A stretch of 64,000 bases of DNA, from positions 21,664,160 to 21,728,159 of the forward strand of contig NC_134999.1 of the NCBI RefSeq assembly GCF_051020985.1. The letters are read 5' to 3'. The first letter of the stretch is position 1, and every line of letters begins with the position of its first letter. The translations under genes were made by a program, and so were the position numbers. The notes under the pieces are model-generated. The model was not told where the DNA came from. It searched no databases and worked only from the letters and a program-made list of their open reading frames with translations. The DNA is from Nomia melanderi. Its lineage: Eukaryota > Arthropoda > Insecta > Hymenoptera > Halictidae. Positions 1-13,757 of the stretch are shown here, in pieces.

Positions 1-518
1 CTAGGTTGTAAAGCGGATCGATGCGACGCCGGTCGCACGGTCCGATAACGTTAGACGAGATCGGCACGCGACGGCTACTTAGGAAAGATTAAGGGAACGA
101 CTACTGCCATTAATTACGAAGATCTAGGGATCTCTATTATATAGGTATTTACTTTTTCGATCGACTGCCACGTTGTTTCGTTCTTTCGCGGATTCACGGG
201 GGTCAACGTTTACGGGCGTCGATGCGTTTCGCTTTCTTCCACCGCAACTTCCTCCCGCGCCAATGCTCGTAACGTACGCGATTTTACTTTAGTTTTCCAG
301 CTCTGCAAGTATCTTCGAAGACGCGTGAGACGATGAGCGCGCGATATACCGGTCGAATGCGTCCGACCACGTACACGCATACGCTGTCGTGCAATGCATC
401 AACGTCGCGCCAATATCCTTCACCGAGAAGCGATTCGGAATGGCCCGAAGCCCCTTTCGACCGATCGAACAACCTACGCGTGCGTTTTTGCGTCTACGTT
501 CGCGTCCACGCTTGCGTT

Positions 519-546
519 CGCGTTTGCGTTTGCGTTTGCGTTTGCG
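519..546. repeat. GCGTTT hexamer repeat
   Basis: About four to five tandem copies of GCGTTT, preceded by degenerate copies. It produces low-complexity CVCVCV or RLRLRL reading frames that are not genes. Confidence 0.85.
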
Positions 547-1760
547 AATCGACGCGACGAGACTCGTCGTCTTTGCTCGTTATCGACATTTCAAGTTGGT
601 GTTTCGCGCTTCGACGATAAAGCGAAAGGACATGTACAACGAACGTATTCTTCGTGTTTTTCTTTCGTCGGGGGATGGCTACGATAACAGGAACAGAGGT
701 TTTTCACGCGCGTACGCTTGTAGCAAATCGTGACGCATTTAAAAAACAGATGATAGTATTTTTGTGAGCGATCTTTACAAACGATTCGGTGTGCACACGC
801 AATAACGAGAGTAACGCGGCACGGTAACAAAGATAAACCACACGAAACTTTTAGAGGAAAACGTAAATGCGATGCACGTTTGTGTTAGTCGAGAGGAATT
901 AGAGGATTTTCTATTACATTAGAAACGCTGCTCAAAGAGACGCGAAGGAACAAAGAGTATCTTTATTTTCAAGAATTTTCTAACCGTCGTGAACGGAGTG
1001 AGTGTCGTAGTGCTAGAAAACTCGGAGAATCCCACAGGACACGCGTAACTGCTGGCACGTTGCGGTAGACGCGTTTTCCGAAGTATCCCGAGCGAAGATG
1101 GAATCAAGATCGTAGTCGACTTCGAATCACGTGCAAATCGATTGTACAGGTGTCTCCTTTAGACGTGATCGAGTACAGCCGAGTCGAGTAGATGTTTAAA
1201 TCGTAATCACATGTATTTTTTATGCACTTTTTGCGCTAACGAAACCGACCAAGTCGATCGATTTTACGCAACGCGAACGCGCGTCGAACAATCAAATGCG
1301 TTCGGCTGCGGATCTATTTTCGAATAGTGTTATGATTCGTCGATTGGCGTCGATCCCTTATTTCCCATGGAACGTCACCCTCACCTCCCCCAGTGCGTCC
1401 CGTTCAACGGCCAGGCCCCGATCGCAATGCCGATTCGGTAACGGACCGGACACGAACGAAACATCTCTTGTCTCTCTGATTTTGTTCACGGACGGATCGT
1501 GAGCGATGCCTTGTCGCGTGCTACACCTCGGACGCATCGCGGCCTCGGCCATTCGAATAGATTATGCGAGAGAACCCCGGCAACTTTTATACCTCGGTAG
1601 GATCGGATAGTTAGTTTCAATTTTTTCGCGAGAAAATACAAAAAAGCAGAGAAAAAAACAAAGATTCGAATTTATTCTTCTATGATCGAAAGCATCGAAA
1701 CAAATGCAGTCAAAGCTTTATAATGTCGACGAAGAACACGGGAAAGCGTAGCAGAGCATA

Positions 1761-1811
1761 GCGTAGCTTAACGTAGCGTAGCTTAACGTAGCGTAGCTTA
1801 ACGTAGCGTAG
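1761..1811. repeat. 15-nt tandem minisatellite
   Basis: Three or so near-perfect copies of the unit GCGTAGCTTAACGTA in tandem. No coding role is visible. Confidence 0.85.
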
Positions 1812-3173
1812 GAAAGCAAAGAGCAAAGGAAAGAAAGGAATATTCCTAAAATACGATTGCGCGTGTACGTGCTTTTTCTTCCTGCTGGTGCGCGAAGGCG
1901 CGGAAAGCTGTTGAAACGCGAATCGGTTCCGTTCGTTGATTAGGCGCCACTCGGCATTATTCTATGGTTCCGGCAGATCAGACGGCAACGCGAGCGAATT
2001 CGATTCTCGGGGATCGGTTCGCTCGTTGATCGGGCAAAATAATAAAGCTTTCACTGTACTTGTATATTTTTCCATGCGAACTTTACGCGTATCGATAATA
2101 CTTGAGAGAAACTTGATTCCATCTTTGCTCATAGTTGATAAAATCGCCCATCGGCGGTTGACATTTATGGGCATGAAGCGAGGGAAACTAAATGCGGAGA
2201 TAGGGGGCAGGATTTTGAACGCGACCGTTTCGAACGGCCGAGTTACCGCGAATCGACCAATTCTATCGTAAATTCCGGAGCGGCGTGCGCATGTAACGAA
2301 ACACTGTTAGTTGCGGATTCGTTGAAAGATCGCCATGCGGTGCCGATCGTCGTACATATCGCGACGGTTCGGGTAAACGCGAACCGTCTGATCGTTCGGT
2401 GATGGACGATAATCAGCAATATCGGCGGCAAGAATGTTTGTATCGAGAAAGGCGGTGAGAAAGTTCGGTGAAAAGCGGACGATCGGGCCAGTGCCGTCTC
2501 TCGCGAAGGCATATTTTTTTACCGTTTACCGTTCGGCGTTCAACGTTTAACGTTCGACGTTCGACGTCGGTCAGCTACCGAACTCTGTTCGTTTTAGATT
2601 CAGCTAGAAGTTTAGATTCAGCCCGCAACAAACATACATATGTACTTGTACGTAATATCGAGGAAGAAGGCATTGACTTCTTCAAAGAATACTCGGAGAA
2701 TATCGGTTCCGCGCGGACCTCCTGGCCGACTGCTCGCGACTAGAGCGATTATTCTCCGGCCGCGAACGGTGGATACGAAATAATAAAAGAACGAGTGAGA
2801 TAGATGTACGTAGAAATAAGAATGTGTGCGTGTGATACGATTAACCGCGGCGTGGTGGAAACGGACGGACGGGCAAGCAGGTAGAAACTGATCCGGTTAT
2901 CCTATATTCATACGAGATGATACCCTCGAAACGTGTAAATAGGTAGAGGTCGAGTCGAGGAGAAAGGCGAATGATACGAAGCGAGAATGATTGTAAGCGA
3001 ACAATTCAGCGAACATGTACGAATAATTGTATAAAGACTGATTAGACTAGCCTTGGTATTTATTCGAATACACACAGGTAACCGCTATCGCTTTGCGCGC
3101 TCTCGAATACACGTACGCAGAGACAGGCGCGCGCGCGCACACCCACACTCGCAGGACTCGGAGACAGTATACA

Positions 3174-3200
3174 GAAGACGGAAGACGGAAGACGGAAGAC
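3174..3200. repeat. GGAAGAC heptamer repeat
   Basis: Four tandem copies of the 7-nt unit, followed by a CG/CA-rich tract. Confidence 0.8.
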
Positions 3201-4320
3201 GCGCGCGTACATACAGGTACACGGAGCACGATACCAAAGGTACTTTCGACCAAACTCCATTTTTCTCTTGTTCTTTGACTCCCGTATATCGCCGGCCGCG
3301 TCCTATCGCGCCATATTGATATTCGCCATGTTCATAGTCGCCATATTCGCCGCAGTCGTACAGAATCACGGTGTCGAGGTAGTACGAGTAGATGGATGGT
3401 AACCGCAAGAATTGCCTCGTCGCTCGGTTCGACGCGAGCGGTCGGACCGACGACGGGAAAGCACGTCGGTCGACGCGATTACGTGGATTGGCAATAGCGA
3501 GTGCTCGCGGGGCCTGTCTTCTTGCCAGGCGTACCGCGTTCGCGCGGTCCACCGAGAAAGGAAGAACCGAAACCGTCGAGCTCCGTCGGAACACCAGTGA
3601 CGCTTGCACGGCCGAATCAAAGAGAAACAGAAAAATGGTCAGCGCGGTTCCAACAGCGACACATTATTATCGTCGCGACGTATCAATATTACCCGATGCA
3701 ACGTATAAACGAAGAAATTAGATGTAAACTTTGTATATTCATTTACCGAGAGAATAAAGGTAAATTACTCGACGATATTCAGCAGGGGCGGTGAAACTTG
3801 CGGTGAAAAGCTCACGACAACCCCTTGTTCCGGTTGGACGAGAATGAAACGCATACGACTTTTAATACGCATCGATTCTTTTATTGGTTCAACTGAACGT
3901 ATTCTTCTAAACATATCCGAATGCGCGCGCGCTAAGTTCTACTTCGCATTTATTCCAGTGAACGGTGCGTTCGAGTTCAAAGAAGCAACATCTCTCCCCG
4001 AACTGCTGGACGCGCAACTGATTCTTGCAGAACGTGATGCGCGTAAACAGACAATATACATGTGTGTATTTGCATACGCATCGAGTGCATACGCACGCAG
4101 CAATTTAGGCCCTGTTTATACCGCTACGCGTGCCCGTTTACTCTTAGTATAAATAGTCTACCTACGAGGCTGCACGTGTATACCTAGGTATCGGTATTTT
4201 GGTATACGCGCGTGTACGTTCCTATCGTTCGCGTCGTTCCTTCGACTGCACGTTTCTCGCAATGTGTCCATGTACAGCGCGTGTACAGTACGTTTCGTTT
4301 ATCTCATATATTTCATGTTC

Positions 4321-4321
<1 letters not shown>

Positions 4322-4352
<31 letters not shown>

Positions 4353-4372
4353 GTATGTATATATATATATAT
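4322..4372. repeat. TA/TATG dinucleotide microsatellite
   Basis: An alternating TA tract with interspersed TATG units, about 50 bases long. It encodes the meaningless YIYIY-type frames seen in this place. Confidence 0.85.
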
Positions 4373-5140
4373 TTATACTCGATTCTTCATCAAGTTGGTA
4401 AAACAATTATTTACATAACGTTGTAATAAGCTATTACTATGACTAGACGTATTGACGTTTCAGGATAATTCTGGAAATATGTATAACAACGACAAGAGAC
4501 GTTAACAGAGGGAGTCCCGAGTTGCGATCCTGCAGGAATTGATGTCGGTCGCCTTTTATCGCCTTTTCTATCGCCTCGTTATTGTTGTTTCCACAGGTTC
4601 GTTGTACGAGTCTTATACTTTCATCGTGTCACCGTGAAACGTTGGACGCGCGCAATACCCGTTGCACGCGCTGCGCGTTCACGCGATAAATGTTAGACAA
4701 TTTGTTCGTTGATCGTTTACCTAACTTGAAACTAAATCTACTTGCTTTCACCTATACAGAGATAGTATAAAATGCTATGCGACTCTACGCGTATCTACTC
4801 ATACTCCAATTCTATCGGATGGTACGCGGAACGTTTGGCTCTCGATTACATCGCCCATCGATTCAATCCCTGCGGAGCTACTTAGAATTAGTTAGAAGCG
4901 ATCCGCGAATTTCTTCGTCTATTATTCGACTGCGAACCGTTACAAAATTACAAACACGAAAGGTATAGAAAAATATATTGGTCTGGGTTCATGTAGAGAG
5001 CTGTGCTGAGAGGTGTATCTCTATCGAGTGCGAGATGATTGGCAATACAATCGTAGATACAACGTTCGAAAAGATCGCGAACCGCGAGAAATAAACCTTT
5101 TCAGAAATCCGTTCGATCGACTAATGAATCGCTAGAAATT

Positions 5141-5212
5141 GTCAACCGTAAACTGTAAACCGTCAACTGTAAATCGTAAACTCTAAATTGTAAAATGTAA
5201 AATGTAAACAGA
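5141..5212. repeat. degenerate GTAAACT/GTAAAAT repeat
   Basis: About nine degenerate units of 7-8 nt of the type CNGTAAA in tandem, becoming AT-rich toward the 3' end. No gene context. Confidence 0.7.
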
Positions 5213-7950
5213 GAATTTCTCGGGCATTCCCTCTCATTAATCGCAGGTACGCGGACGTATTGACTCGACGAAGACAAAATATATGTATTGCGTAGAGGAA
5301 GAAGGAGGCATTCGTGAAACTTACCTACTTTGTCGCAGCTAAGCTAAACGCACATTCTACGATATTATATATTACGTAGTATCGGAATATCTGAGAGCGT
5401 ATGCACGCGCGGGGCGCCTATGTGTCGCATACTATATATAGTATAGATCACAATATAAAATCTACGGTTATACAACAGTCAACAATGAATGTTTGTCGGG
5501 ACATCGATTAAACATCGATTAAAAAAGGTGCGTCGTTTATGCTGTCTATCGACGACATATACTTTCCGATCCTGTACAGTGTCAGGCAACTCGACGATTT
5601 TCGCTTGTTCACCGTTCGAAAATTGGTGGACCCCGATAGCTAGACAGCGACAGGTAAGAGAAAAGGACGGGCAAAACCAGAATCTCTTGTTATCATCGTA
5701 TATTGACTTTGATTTACGAGCTACGCGTGTTAAGGGCACCGAGAAATTGATCGCCGTTATTCTAACGCACTTCAGGCTAAATCTAAACTATTATACCGCT
5801 ACGAGTTACCCCCCACCATGGTAACCAATTACGATTCACTACTTGCACCAATTTCCGAACACTCTTCGGAGCACGGTCCCATCGAACGACCGACGTCGTC
5901 AGGTGAACAACCGATTTTAGGAGAAGACGGTTCAATCCACGGAAGGAGAAACTAAACGCGACAATCGGAACAGATTGAACAATACTCGGAAACACGTTCC
6001 TCGTGATCCGCTTGGAGAATCGACGAATTCGATCGCGACTGCGTTATCGTTTCTCTTGGACGCTGTCGCGAGTGACGAGGCTCGCAAATTACAAATTGCC
6101 TCGAACGATTCCGACTGTGATCTCTGATTGCGAGCTCGTAACCGTAACCGTTACCGTCGATGCATTCGCAACCCGTCGAGATCCGATCAGACCGGACACA
6201 CCATGTTTCGCAGAATAATACGATCACATGTACAATAGTGACAGTTGACCGTTCCGAGCGTCAACAATAACGAATACAAGCAGCGAACAAACACCTCAAT
6301 CGTTCGATAATCGTAAACACGCAACTTTCCTGTTCTATCCTTATACTCTCGTATGCGCACAGATAACGCAGCGTCGCGCACATGCACGCTGAAGCATCTG
6401 CGCGATCCTCGAGATCCCTTGACGAATCGCGTGTCAGACTGTCGCCGCCCGCTCCGACCGACTTTCGAATTGCGTCCCTGCGACGTTCGTCGCGACGCAA
6501 CGAGCCATCAACGAAACAGTCGTCGTAGTAAACGATGAATACTTTGCAATGAAAACTACATCTCCGCGCGCTAGTTTTCCTCGCTGGAAGAATAAAAAGT
6601 TGCCTCTTATGGTCTCGGTTAGGTGTCCGCCGCACACCGGAATCCATCTCCCGATGCACTACCCCTCTCCGGCGATCCGGGATGCGATCGAAACCTCGGA
6701 GGATCCCGTCGACGGATCTACGTCGCGATTCCATCTATTCACCGTCTTCGAATCCGAGCGGATCTCAAGGAACGTGCAGCGGAACGCTGTAGATACTTTC
6801 ATCGGATAAGGCTGCGTAAATTATTGTCTTTTTCGTTACTGTTCGTGCTCGTTCGACAATCGTGTTGTTTTCATCTTTCCGTTACATTTCCCACTTTTCG
6901 ACAGATTCATTCCCATTTGTCCAACTCGAAACGAACAACTTGCGTTGGTTGGTTCATTCGTTCGTTGCACCCGGCGCGATAATATTATCACTAGTAGAGA
7001 CAGATATTCCCTTTAATCGCGGAATTCAGACGTACATGGAATATTTCCGAGCACCGTAGATTCACATCTTGTCGAGTGCACGCCTCTCGCATCCTTTCCT
7101 CGTTCTTTCCTTCTTTCCTTCCATCCTCCCCTCCTTCGATGCTCCGGAATTTTTGTTCTCTTTGTTCAAAGGAATATTTGTACGATGAAACTAGATAACA
7201 GTCGGTGTCTTTATCATTGACACCCCTAATTGTTCCAGTGATTTGTCGTTAAAAAAAAGGAAAAAGAAGACCAACAGAATCTACGGAAAATAGAGTTTTC
7301 GAGGATCGCTCGAACTGTTTTCAAGACGGATATATCACCGCGTCGCGTCGTTTCGTTAGTTTCGATCGCAAATATTTACATCGACACAGTCGTATGAAAA
7401 AGTAATGATCGAAAGTCGCTAATTAAACGCAAGTATGTAGGATCGAGAGATCGGTGAACGCGCATCACAGTAAAAAAACGTTGTCGTCGCTAGAAGAATA
7501 TCGTTAGTAGAGGACACGGTGGTACCAACACGCTGGCAAACTATCTCGTTCGAGTCGACGATTTCTGCAACTTCCACCATCACATCGAAGATGCAAACTA
7601 TCCGATCGATCCGAGTGCCCCTATTCAATTGTACCGCTACCGATTCTAGACTGTAGTAAGTTACTATTTAACAATCGCTCGCCGTAATACTGATAAATGT
7701 ATTGTCCGTTTACATGGTATACGGAAAAGTTGCGAACCCACTAACAGCTGAATCCAACGAATCAGCTACTCTACAACATTCCTTTTCACGGTGTTTCCCC
7801 ATTTCTATCGGAAGAATCAAGATCATAATATATCGACATTAAGCGTAAAAGAAAACGTTATTTCCGTCACAGTACAGAGACATTTCTCCATTTCGGACAT
7901 ACTATGCAGGAATAGCAAGCATCTATCGCTGGGTATTAGACGTTCAGTGT

Positions 7951-7986
7951 GGTTTCGTTTCGTTTCGTTTCGTTTCGTTTCGTTTC
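7951..7986. repeat. GTTTC pentamer repeat
   Basis: Seven tandem copies of TTTCG/GTTTC. Confidence 0.85.
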
Positions 7987-8199
7987 TGAACTAACATTTA
8001 CTGGAAGTAAGAAGCGATGAAACAGTGCAAACAAATGCGTCGCTTCAGTCTCTGCTGTGTTCCGCCAAAAGATTTCTGAGGGGTACGCGATACGCCTCTA
8101 GAAAGGGTAACCACAAATCGATATTATCCTGAAAAGGATACGCCAGCCGCGAATATTTCAATTTCACGTTGAAATGGAACATTTTGAAAACATTAAAGG

Positions 8200-8280
8200 G
8201 AAAGGAAAAGGGAAAAGAGCAAGAGCAAGAGACAGAGAAAGAGAAAGAAAACGAGAAAGAAAAAGAGAAAGAAACACAAG
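8200..8280. repeat. purine-rich GAAAGA tract downstream of the exchanger
   Basis: Degenerate GAAAGA/GGAAAA units on the plus strand, so a pyrimidine-rich tract in the exchanger's transcription direction, within its likely 3'UTR or flank. A similar GA-rich tract lies in the last intron (about 8815-8865). Confidence 0.7.
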
Positions 8281-8445
8281 ATAACATTCCGGTATCGTTG
8301 CGGCAAGTGTCTTCGAGTCTCTAAATAGCAGTTGTTCCTTCTGCACAGTAGGCATGCGACATGGCGCAACGCAGCACGATGTTACGCGATCGGATGCAAC
8401 GAGTAACAAAGTTATCAAGTATACTTTGCTTTCCACAACGTCCCT

Positions 8446-11191
8446 TTAAAACGAACTAGGACATACCGGGGGGTTCATTTCACCGAAGATATTCAACTCG
8501 TATAACGAGGCAAATACGATGAACACCAAGTACCAAAGCATGAGTACCACTCCATATCGTCGATCCAGTTTCCAGCCGTTCAAGTGAGTCGCTAGTACCA
8601 AAAATATCACCGTCGACAGCAGAGACACCGTTGAGTACGTTAAGCCTGCGCATCATAATATCAAGAGAGAGAGAAAGGCAGAGAGGTGGGCAGAAACAGG
8701 TAAAGAGTTGGGTAGGTCGCTGGTTAGCAGGTTAGCAGGCAGGGAAACGTACGAACAGACTGGTGGATGGCCAAGATCAACGGAAAGTACAAAAAAAGGA
8801 ACACAAATCGGAAGGTGAAGACAAGAGAAGAAAAGAGAAGAAAAGAGAAAGAGAGAGAAACGGATTAGAAAGAAGCACGTGGAAAATGAGAGGTAGCACG
8901 AGGAGTTACATCGCAAAAAAAGAAAATAAATAGGAGTCGCGTGGATCGAGGAGAATCGATACAGCAAACTGCTTACCTCGGCTGGTAACGTTCACGTGCG
9001 AACCAGGTTGTATCATAGCTGTCTGTATGAACCACGGAAGCCCGAGACAAACTAGAATATCGAAGACGTTACTGCCAACGGCGTTGCTTACCGCCATGTC
9101 GCCGAGGCCTTCTTTGATCACTGCCAACGAGGAGAGTGCGTCCGGCACGCTGACACCGGCAGCGACGAAAGTTAAACCCATCACCGTGTCGGGTATACCG
9201 AGAGTGCTGCCTGGAAAGCGAGTTGCCAATTTAACGATCGTTCGAGAATACCGATCGAGCGCCGTTCGCGAGGTGGCTCACCTATGATCGTAATCATCCA
9301 CACCATGATGTAACTGTAGAAACTGATCCACACCATCGACACGCAGAATGTGAACGGATACCAGTTTCGGAACTTCTCCTGCCGACAATCGGGCATCGTC
9401 GCGCGGCACATGAAATGAATCGGATACACGAGTCCCCAAGTGAACAGGGTCCATTGACTGGCGTCGACGGGCCTCTCCAGCGGCGATGCCTCGTTGGGAT
9501 CGGGTTCTTTGGCTTTGTAATACTCGGGTTGCTTCATAACCGGCGGTTCGTTCGATTCCGGCATAGCGCCTCCTTCTATCCCTCCTGCCATCAACGAGAA
9601 TGTCAAACAAATGACCAATACTCGATACGTATATGTACAACCGAACATCTAGGTGTACCCGTCTAATAAACACCGCGAGCACACCGCTTACCCTCTTGAG
9701 TTTTATACTGATCCGTGACGGGCGAATTCGGACCCGTGTACGACAATCGATCTTCCTGCAGCGATCTGTAACTGACCAGCGCGCTTTCTTCCGCCGGTTC
9801 GTCGTCCTTCGGAAGGAACGGTATATTGTACGACTTCGCCCACCGTTCCAGTCGAGCGTTGAAAGACAACACGACGCAATACACCCCGTACATGATCAAC
9901 ATAAACAAAGACTCCATCCTGAAATGAAACCTCTGTCGAAATTCTATTAAAGTAGAATATTTCGATGGTTGCAGGGACGCGACCGTCTTACCAGGATATC
10001 GATTCGTTGTAAATTGTACCGAGCATAACCAGTATGGATACGGCGTAGAAGAAACAGTCTCGGCACAGGGGCCACCAATTCAATTTGGACACCGTTGTCG
10101 TGCATAATCCACAAACCGAAATCACGAACATTATATTGAACACCGCGCTTCCGATCACGCCGCTCACCTGTCGAAGTCGGAATAATTAGCATGTACGAAT
10201 CGAGTAATACCAGCGCTAATACACTCACTCCGATGTCGTCCTTCGCGAAGAACACTCCAATGACGACGGTCGCTAGTTCTGGAGCCGACGAGCCCGCGGC
10301 CATAAAAGTTGCGCCGGCGACATCCGGAGACAGACGCAGCTCTGCGTGGAAAAACTCGTGAACGAATGTAAACGAAACGACTGTCGTCGGAGGGTATATC
10401 TTTGCTGACCTTCGCAGATTCTGTCCAAACTGGAGACAAAGTAGTCGTCGCAAACGATCGCGAGCCCCAAAAACGTGTAAATAGCAACCAGTATGTGTAT
10501 AATCAATCCCCCGTGTTTCCTAGCGTTCGGTCCCATCAACGGCCTTGGAAATTGTTCGATAGCCGGTGGTGAACAATTCTCTCTCCGCGGTCTCCAAGTT
10601 GCACGCTCGTACTTCACCGTGGTCACCGCTAGTGGAGCCTAAAATCTCAAATTACAGGAATATCTTTTCCATTGATTTTCCCGGCAACGGGCAAAACTAC
10701 GCGCCGCGTTACCCTACCGTTGTGGTTCTCGGGGTGTTCTTCGTCGCAACTGCTGGAATGTCCTTCTTCAAATCGGTCCCCTTCCCCTGCGAGTCCTCCT
10801 TCGACTGTCCATGGACTATCTTCGTTGATTTGTCTTGCAAGGTTTTTCGTTCCGCGTTCTTGTTGCCTTTCGGCTCGCCCTTCTCGGTGTTCTCTCGCGG
10901 ATTTACGCTCCCCACCGATGTCGGTTTCTCTTCGTTCGTCTTGGTCTCCGCCACGACGGTGCCCACCTCCAAGGTGCTGGACTCCAAAGTTGTTTCCTCG
11001 GTCCAGCTCTCCTCGTTCTCCGTCCAACTGGTCGGGTAAGTGGAGGGCGACGTTTCCTCGTTGGATACCTTCGTGGAGGTGACGTACTGCACCAGAACGT
11101 AGACGAACAGCAGACCGAAGCGCAAAGACCATTTTTTCCGTGGAAAATTGTTATGCAACCGATGGTCCCTCATCGTTCTCGACTGAAACAT
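8446..11191 (-). CDS. K+-dependent Na+/Ca2+ exchanger (SLC24/NCKX family)
   Basis: Membrane exchanger that extrudes Ca2+ (with K+) against Na+ influx. Eight coding exons on the minus strand, all with GT-AG borders and matching phase: 11191-10718, 10638-10410, 10341-10229, 10167-9992, 9918-9692, 9584-9282, 9210-8977 and 8645-8446. They give 651 residues. The first about 160 residues have a hydrophobic segment (FGLLFVYVLVQYV) followed by a Thr/Ser/Glu-rich stretch, as in NCKX N-termini. The alpha-1 repeat (GATFMAAGSSAPELAT) lies at about residues 245-260. A central hydrophilic loop follows a predicted TM segment (ESLFMLIMYGVYCVVLS). The alpha-2 repeat (GLTFVAAGVSVPDALSS, then SNAVGSNVFDI) lies at about 515-560. 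The acidic residues in SAPE and VPDA are the known cation ligands of the family and both are present. The C-terminus has two further hydrophobic segments. The frame is open upstream of the chosen ATG, so the start may lie further 5'; a second Met is six codons downstream. The exact paralogue within the insect NCKX group is not resolved. Confidence 0.93.
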
Positions 11192-13757
11192 ACCGGAGGG
11201 ACCGCTACAATCTATTCCTTGCTGCGAGACAAGCGTTAAACACCGCGATCTGTTACGATTGCTAGTTTCGAGACAGCGGAAGGATAAACAGTTTCATGTT
11301 GTGCCGTCGCGCTGCCAGCGTGACACTCTCGCGATATAATCGACAATTTCACCGAAACATCTAGATCCCTTCGAATCGCTATGTTTTTCCACGACGCACT
11401 CGTATCGATTCTAAAGGCATGCCTTGAAACACGCAACATCGCTGCCGTACAATACATACGCATATACGCATGTACGTATATACGCATGCGACAGCAACTT
11501 AAGCGATGTCGATCAGTTCCCACTGTCAAATGTTATCAGAATTCTTGGCACGCTTATAGTGTATTCGGTAGATGCGGAAGCTGACGCAACGACTCCTTCA
11601 CCGAGAAATCAAACCGCGTTTGCATTTTTGTTAAATTCATTGCAACGTCCAAGGATTTCTAAGGTCACGTGTGCACGTACGCGATACTCTCAACTGCCAC
11701 TGCCACTGCCGTATATTCATCGCGGACGAATTAGACGGAGCAACAAAGTTTCCTTACAATAAATAATCGATCGCGACAGATAAGCATCTTCGCTTCGCTT
11801 TTTTCAAGCGATTCTTCCAGATTCTTCCAGATTCTTCTAGATTCTTTGAGACGGATCGATGCAGCGACCGAATCTAACGTTAACAAGATATTAATAACAT
11901 TTTCGAGCGTAGCAAAGGAATCGCGTACTGCTGCTCGAATTCTCCGAGGAAACATGCGCGTGCGTCTATCGCGAACAGCAAATGCGCGAACCTAAAACCA
12001 TGGAAAAATTGAGTTGACGTTGAAACTGACCTAGTTTAGTACTCGCAGCGACCATTATACGATTCGAGCGAATACATCGGAGCTTGTACCCCGTCTTGCT
12101 CGTTTTGCAGAACGTTGCACGTTATGCAAACCACCCGTATCGACGTCCGGGCGTAGAAGCGAACGCGGCGTCGATCACGGGTAAATGAGAAAAATTCGAC
12201 GACCTACGATTAGACCGACTGCGTCGTTATCTCGACGGAACGTACGCAATGATCAGCTCCGCCGGGATTTCACCGTCGTCGATTACGCTAACCGAGCAAT
12301 CGTCGGCAATCAAGGACGAATCGAATCATTTGAAAACCCGACGAAAGAAAACTTTATCATCGCGGTGCACGAAAATTATTGATTTGCATAAAAGGTACGG
12401 GTTGCGATGCGTCGACGACGCGTTCGCGTGGTGGCACGTAGGCGACAAGTAGGCGACAAGTAGGCGACACATACATAACTGACACGTAGTCGACGGTTTT
12501 CTTGGTTACGTAGGTGTCGTGCTGAACGAACAACCCCTCGAGACGAACGGTTCCCTCGAAACTCACCATTTTCCTTGTCGTTGACATCGTTGCGCCGATA
12601 TTTCACTTCGGCAAGGTCCTAAGATTCTTTAGGCTGGATGCTCTCGCATTCCTCGCTCGCTCGTTTTCTCTTCAACGACTAAGCACTCTAAAATCTCCTC
12701 CGCTTGTTCCCGTTCCCTTTACCGTTCCCTTCTCCGTTCCCGTTCCCGTTCCCGTGCAGCTCGCCTCGCACCCCTTAGACGTGATCTAAGCTACTCGGCC
12801 CGCAACTGGTTCGCACGAAGCCACGGTTTTCCGCTGAGATTCTCGAGATACAACGCACCGTTTAATGTCTGTCTTCCGAATATGAGAACGGTGTTCGGAG
12901 CGCTTACGTGGTGCTCCTGAATCAACCACCCCCGACTTCTCTCTCTTCCTTTCTCTTTCCACCCCTACCTTTTCCGTTACCCCTTCCTCGCTTCGACCAC
13001 CCACGGTGTCACTAACATCGCGTGGATACGCGTGCGCTTCGCTCCCGAAACTCGAAACGTTGCGGCAACCGCGCGCGTAACCTTTTGAATCGTACGCGAG
13101 GTCGTGCAAAGTCAAGAACGGAGACGGAAGCAGAGAAAGGAGAAGCGGGACAACGGGGAAATTATATGGAACGAGTGCGAGGCAAACTCAACGATCGATT
13201 TGCTAAATTTCTCTGACACGAGAAATAAAAGTTGAAGGGAGGGAGAAATCGCGAATCCAATCGCAACAGAACAGACCTATCGGTGCCGCAGTCGCCGCGC
13301 TGCTTCAACATCATTTGTTCGTTCGTTTCGACGGTTTCGTCTCGACACACGCCATACGTCAATGTCCAACGTGAAACACCGTCTTTCGGATGGCTACAGT
13401 GAAACACTCGACATTGAATCGATGGACGAAAACGAGTGAATTTCTTTGTCATCCGCAACTTTTCGCGTACGAGGCGAAACTGGTGAACGCGAGCGTAATC
13501 GTGACTGCTACCGTAAATCTTAGCGTAGCAGTGACGGATAATGAGAATTTAATCTCGATGATACGCGTATATTATTCTATGCTCATAATATATGTATATA
13601 TAAAAAAGTCCTTCAATCGGTCAACGTTGGAACATTTAAATATTTATTGCGAGAAGAAGCACAGCATTCGAGTAGAGTTTACATATCAATTATTTATAAA
13701 TATTCTGCGACCTGTAGAAAATTCAAACTCGAGAAACATGCACCGCGGATTTCCGTA
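11192..13757. other. intergenic region between exchanger and TTC1 genes
   Basis: Contains the 5' flank of the exchanger and the 3' flank of the TTC1-like gene. A TTTATT at 13643-13648 reads AATAAA on the minus strand, about 110 bases past the TTC1 stop, and is a plausible poly(A) signal. A degenerate CCGTTC repeat lies at about 12711-12757. No further gene is supported. Confidence 0.5.
12711..12757. repeat. CGTTCC hexamer repeat
   Basis: Tandem degenerate copies of CGTTCC(C/T) with one shift in register. Confidence 0.75.

Larger units (their letters stand above)
1..8445. other. gene-poor region without a supported gene
   Basis: No ORF in this stretch gives a protein I recognise or a phase-consistent exon chain. 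The longest frames (for example minus 3085-3609 and minus 6261-6734) are rich in Arg, Ser and Cys, as expected from chance frames in TCGA-rich DNA. The region holds several short tandem repeats, listed separately. The far left could contain 3'UTR or intron of genes outside the window, which I cannot judge. Confidence 0.5.

Noticed and set aside
3085..3620. Overlapping ORFs up to 174 residues on both strands
   Set aside because: Arg/Ser/Cys-rich composition, mirrored on both strands, no domain and no consistent exon chain.
6261..6734. Minus-strand ORF of 157 residues
   Set aside because: Arg-rich chance frame in TCGA-rich DNA with no motif, neighbours or splice support.
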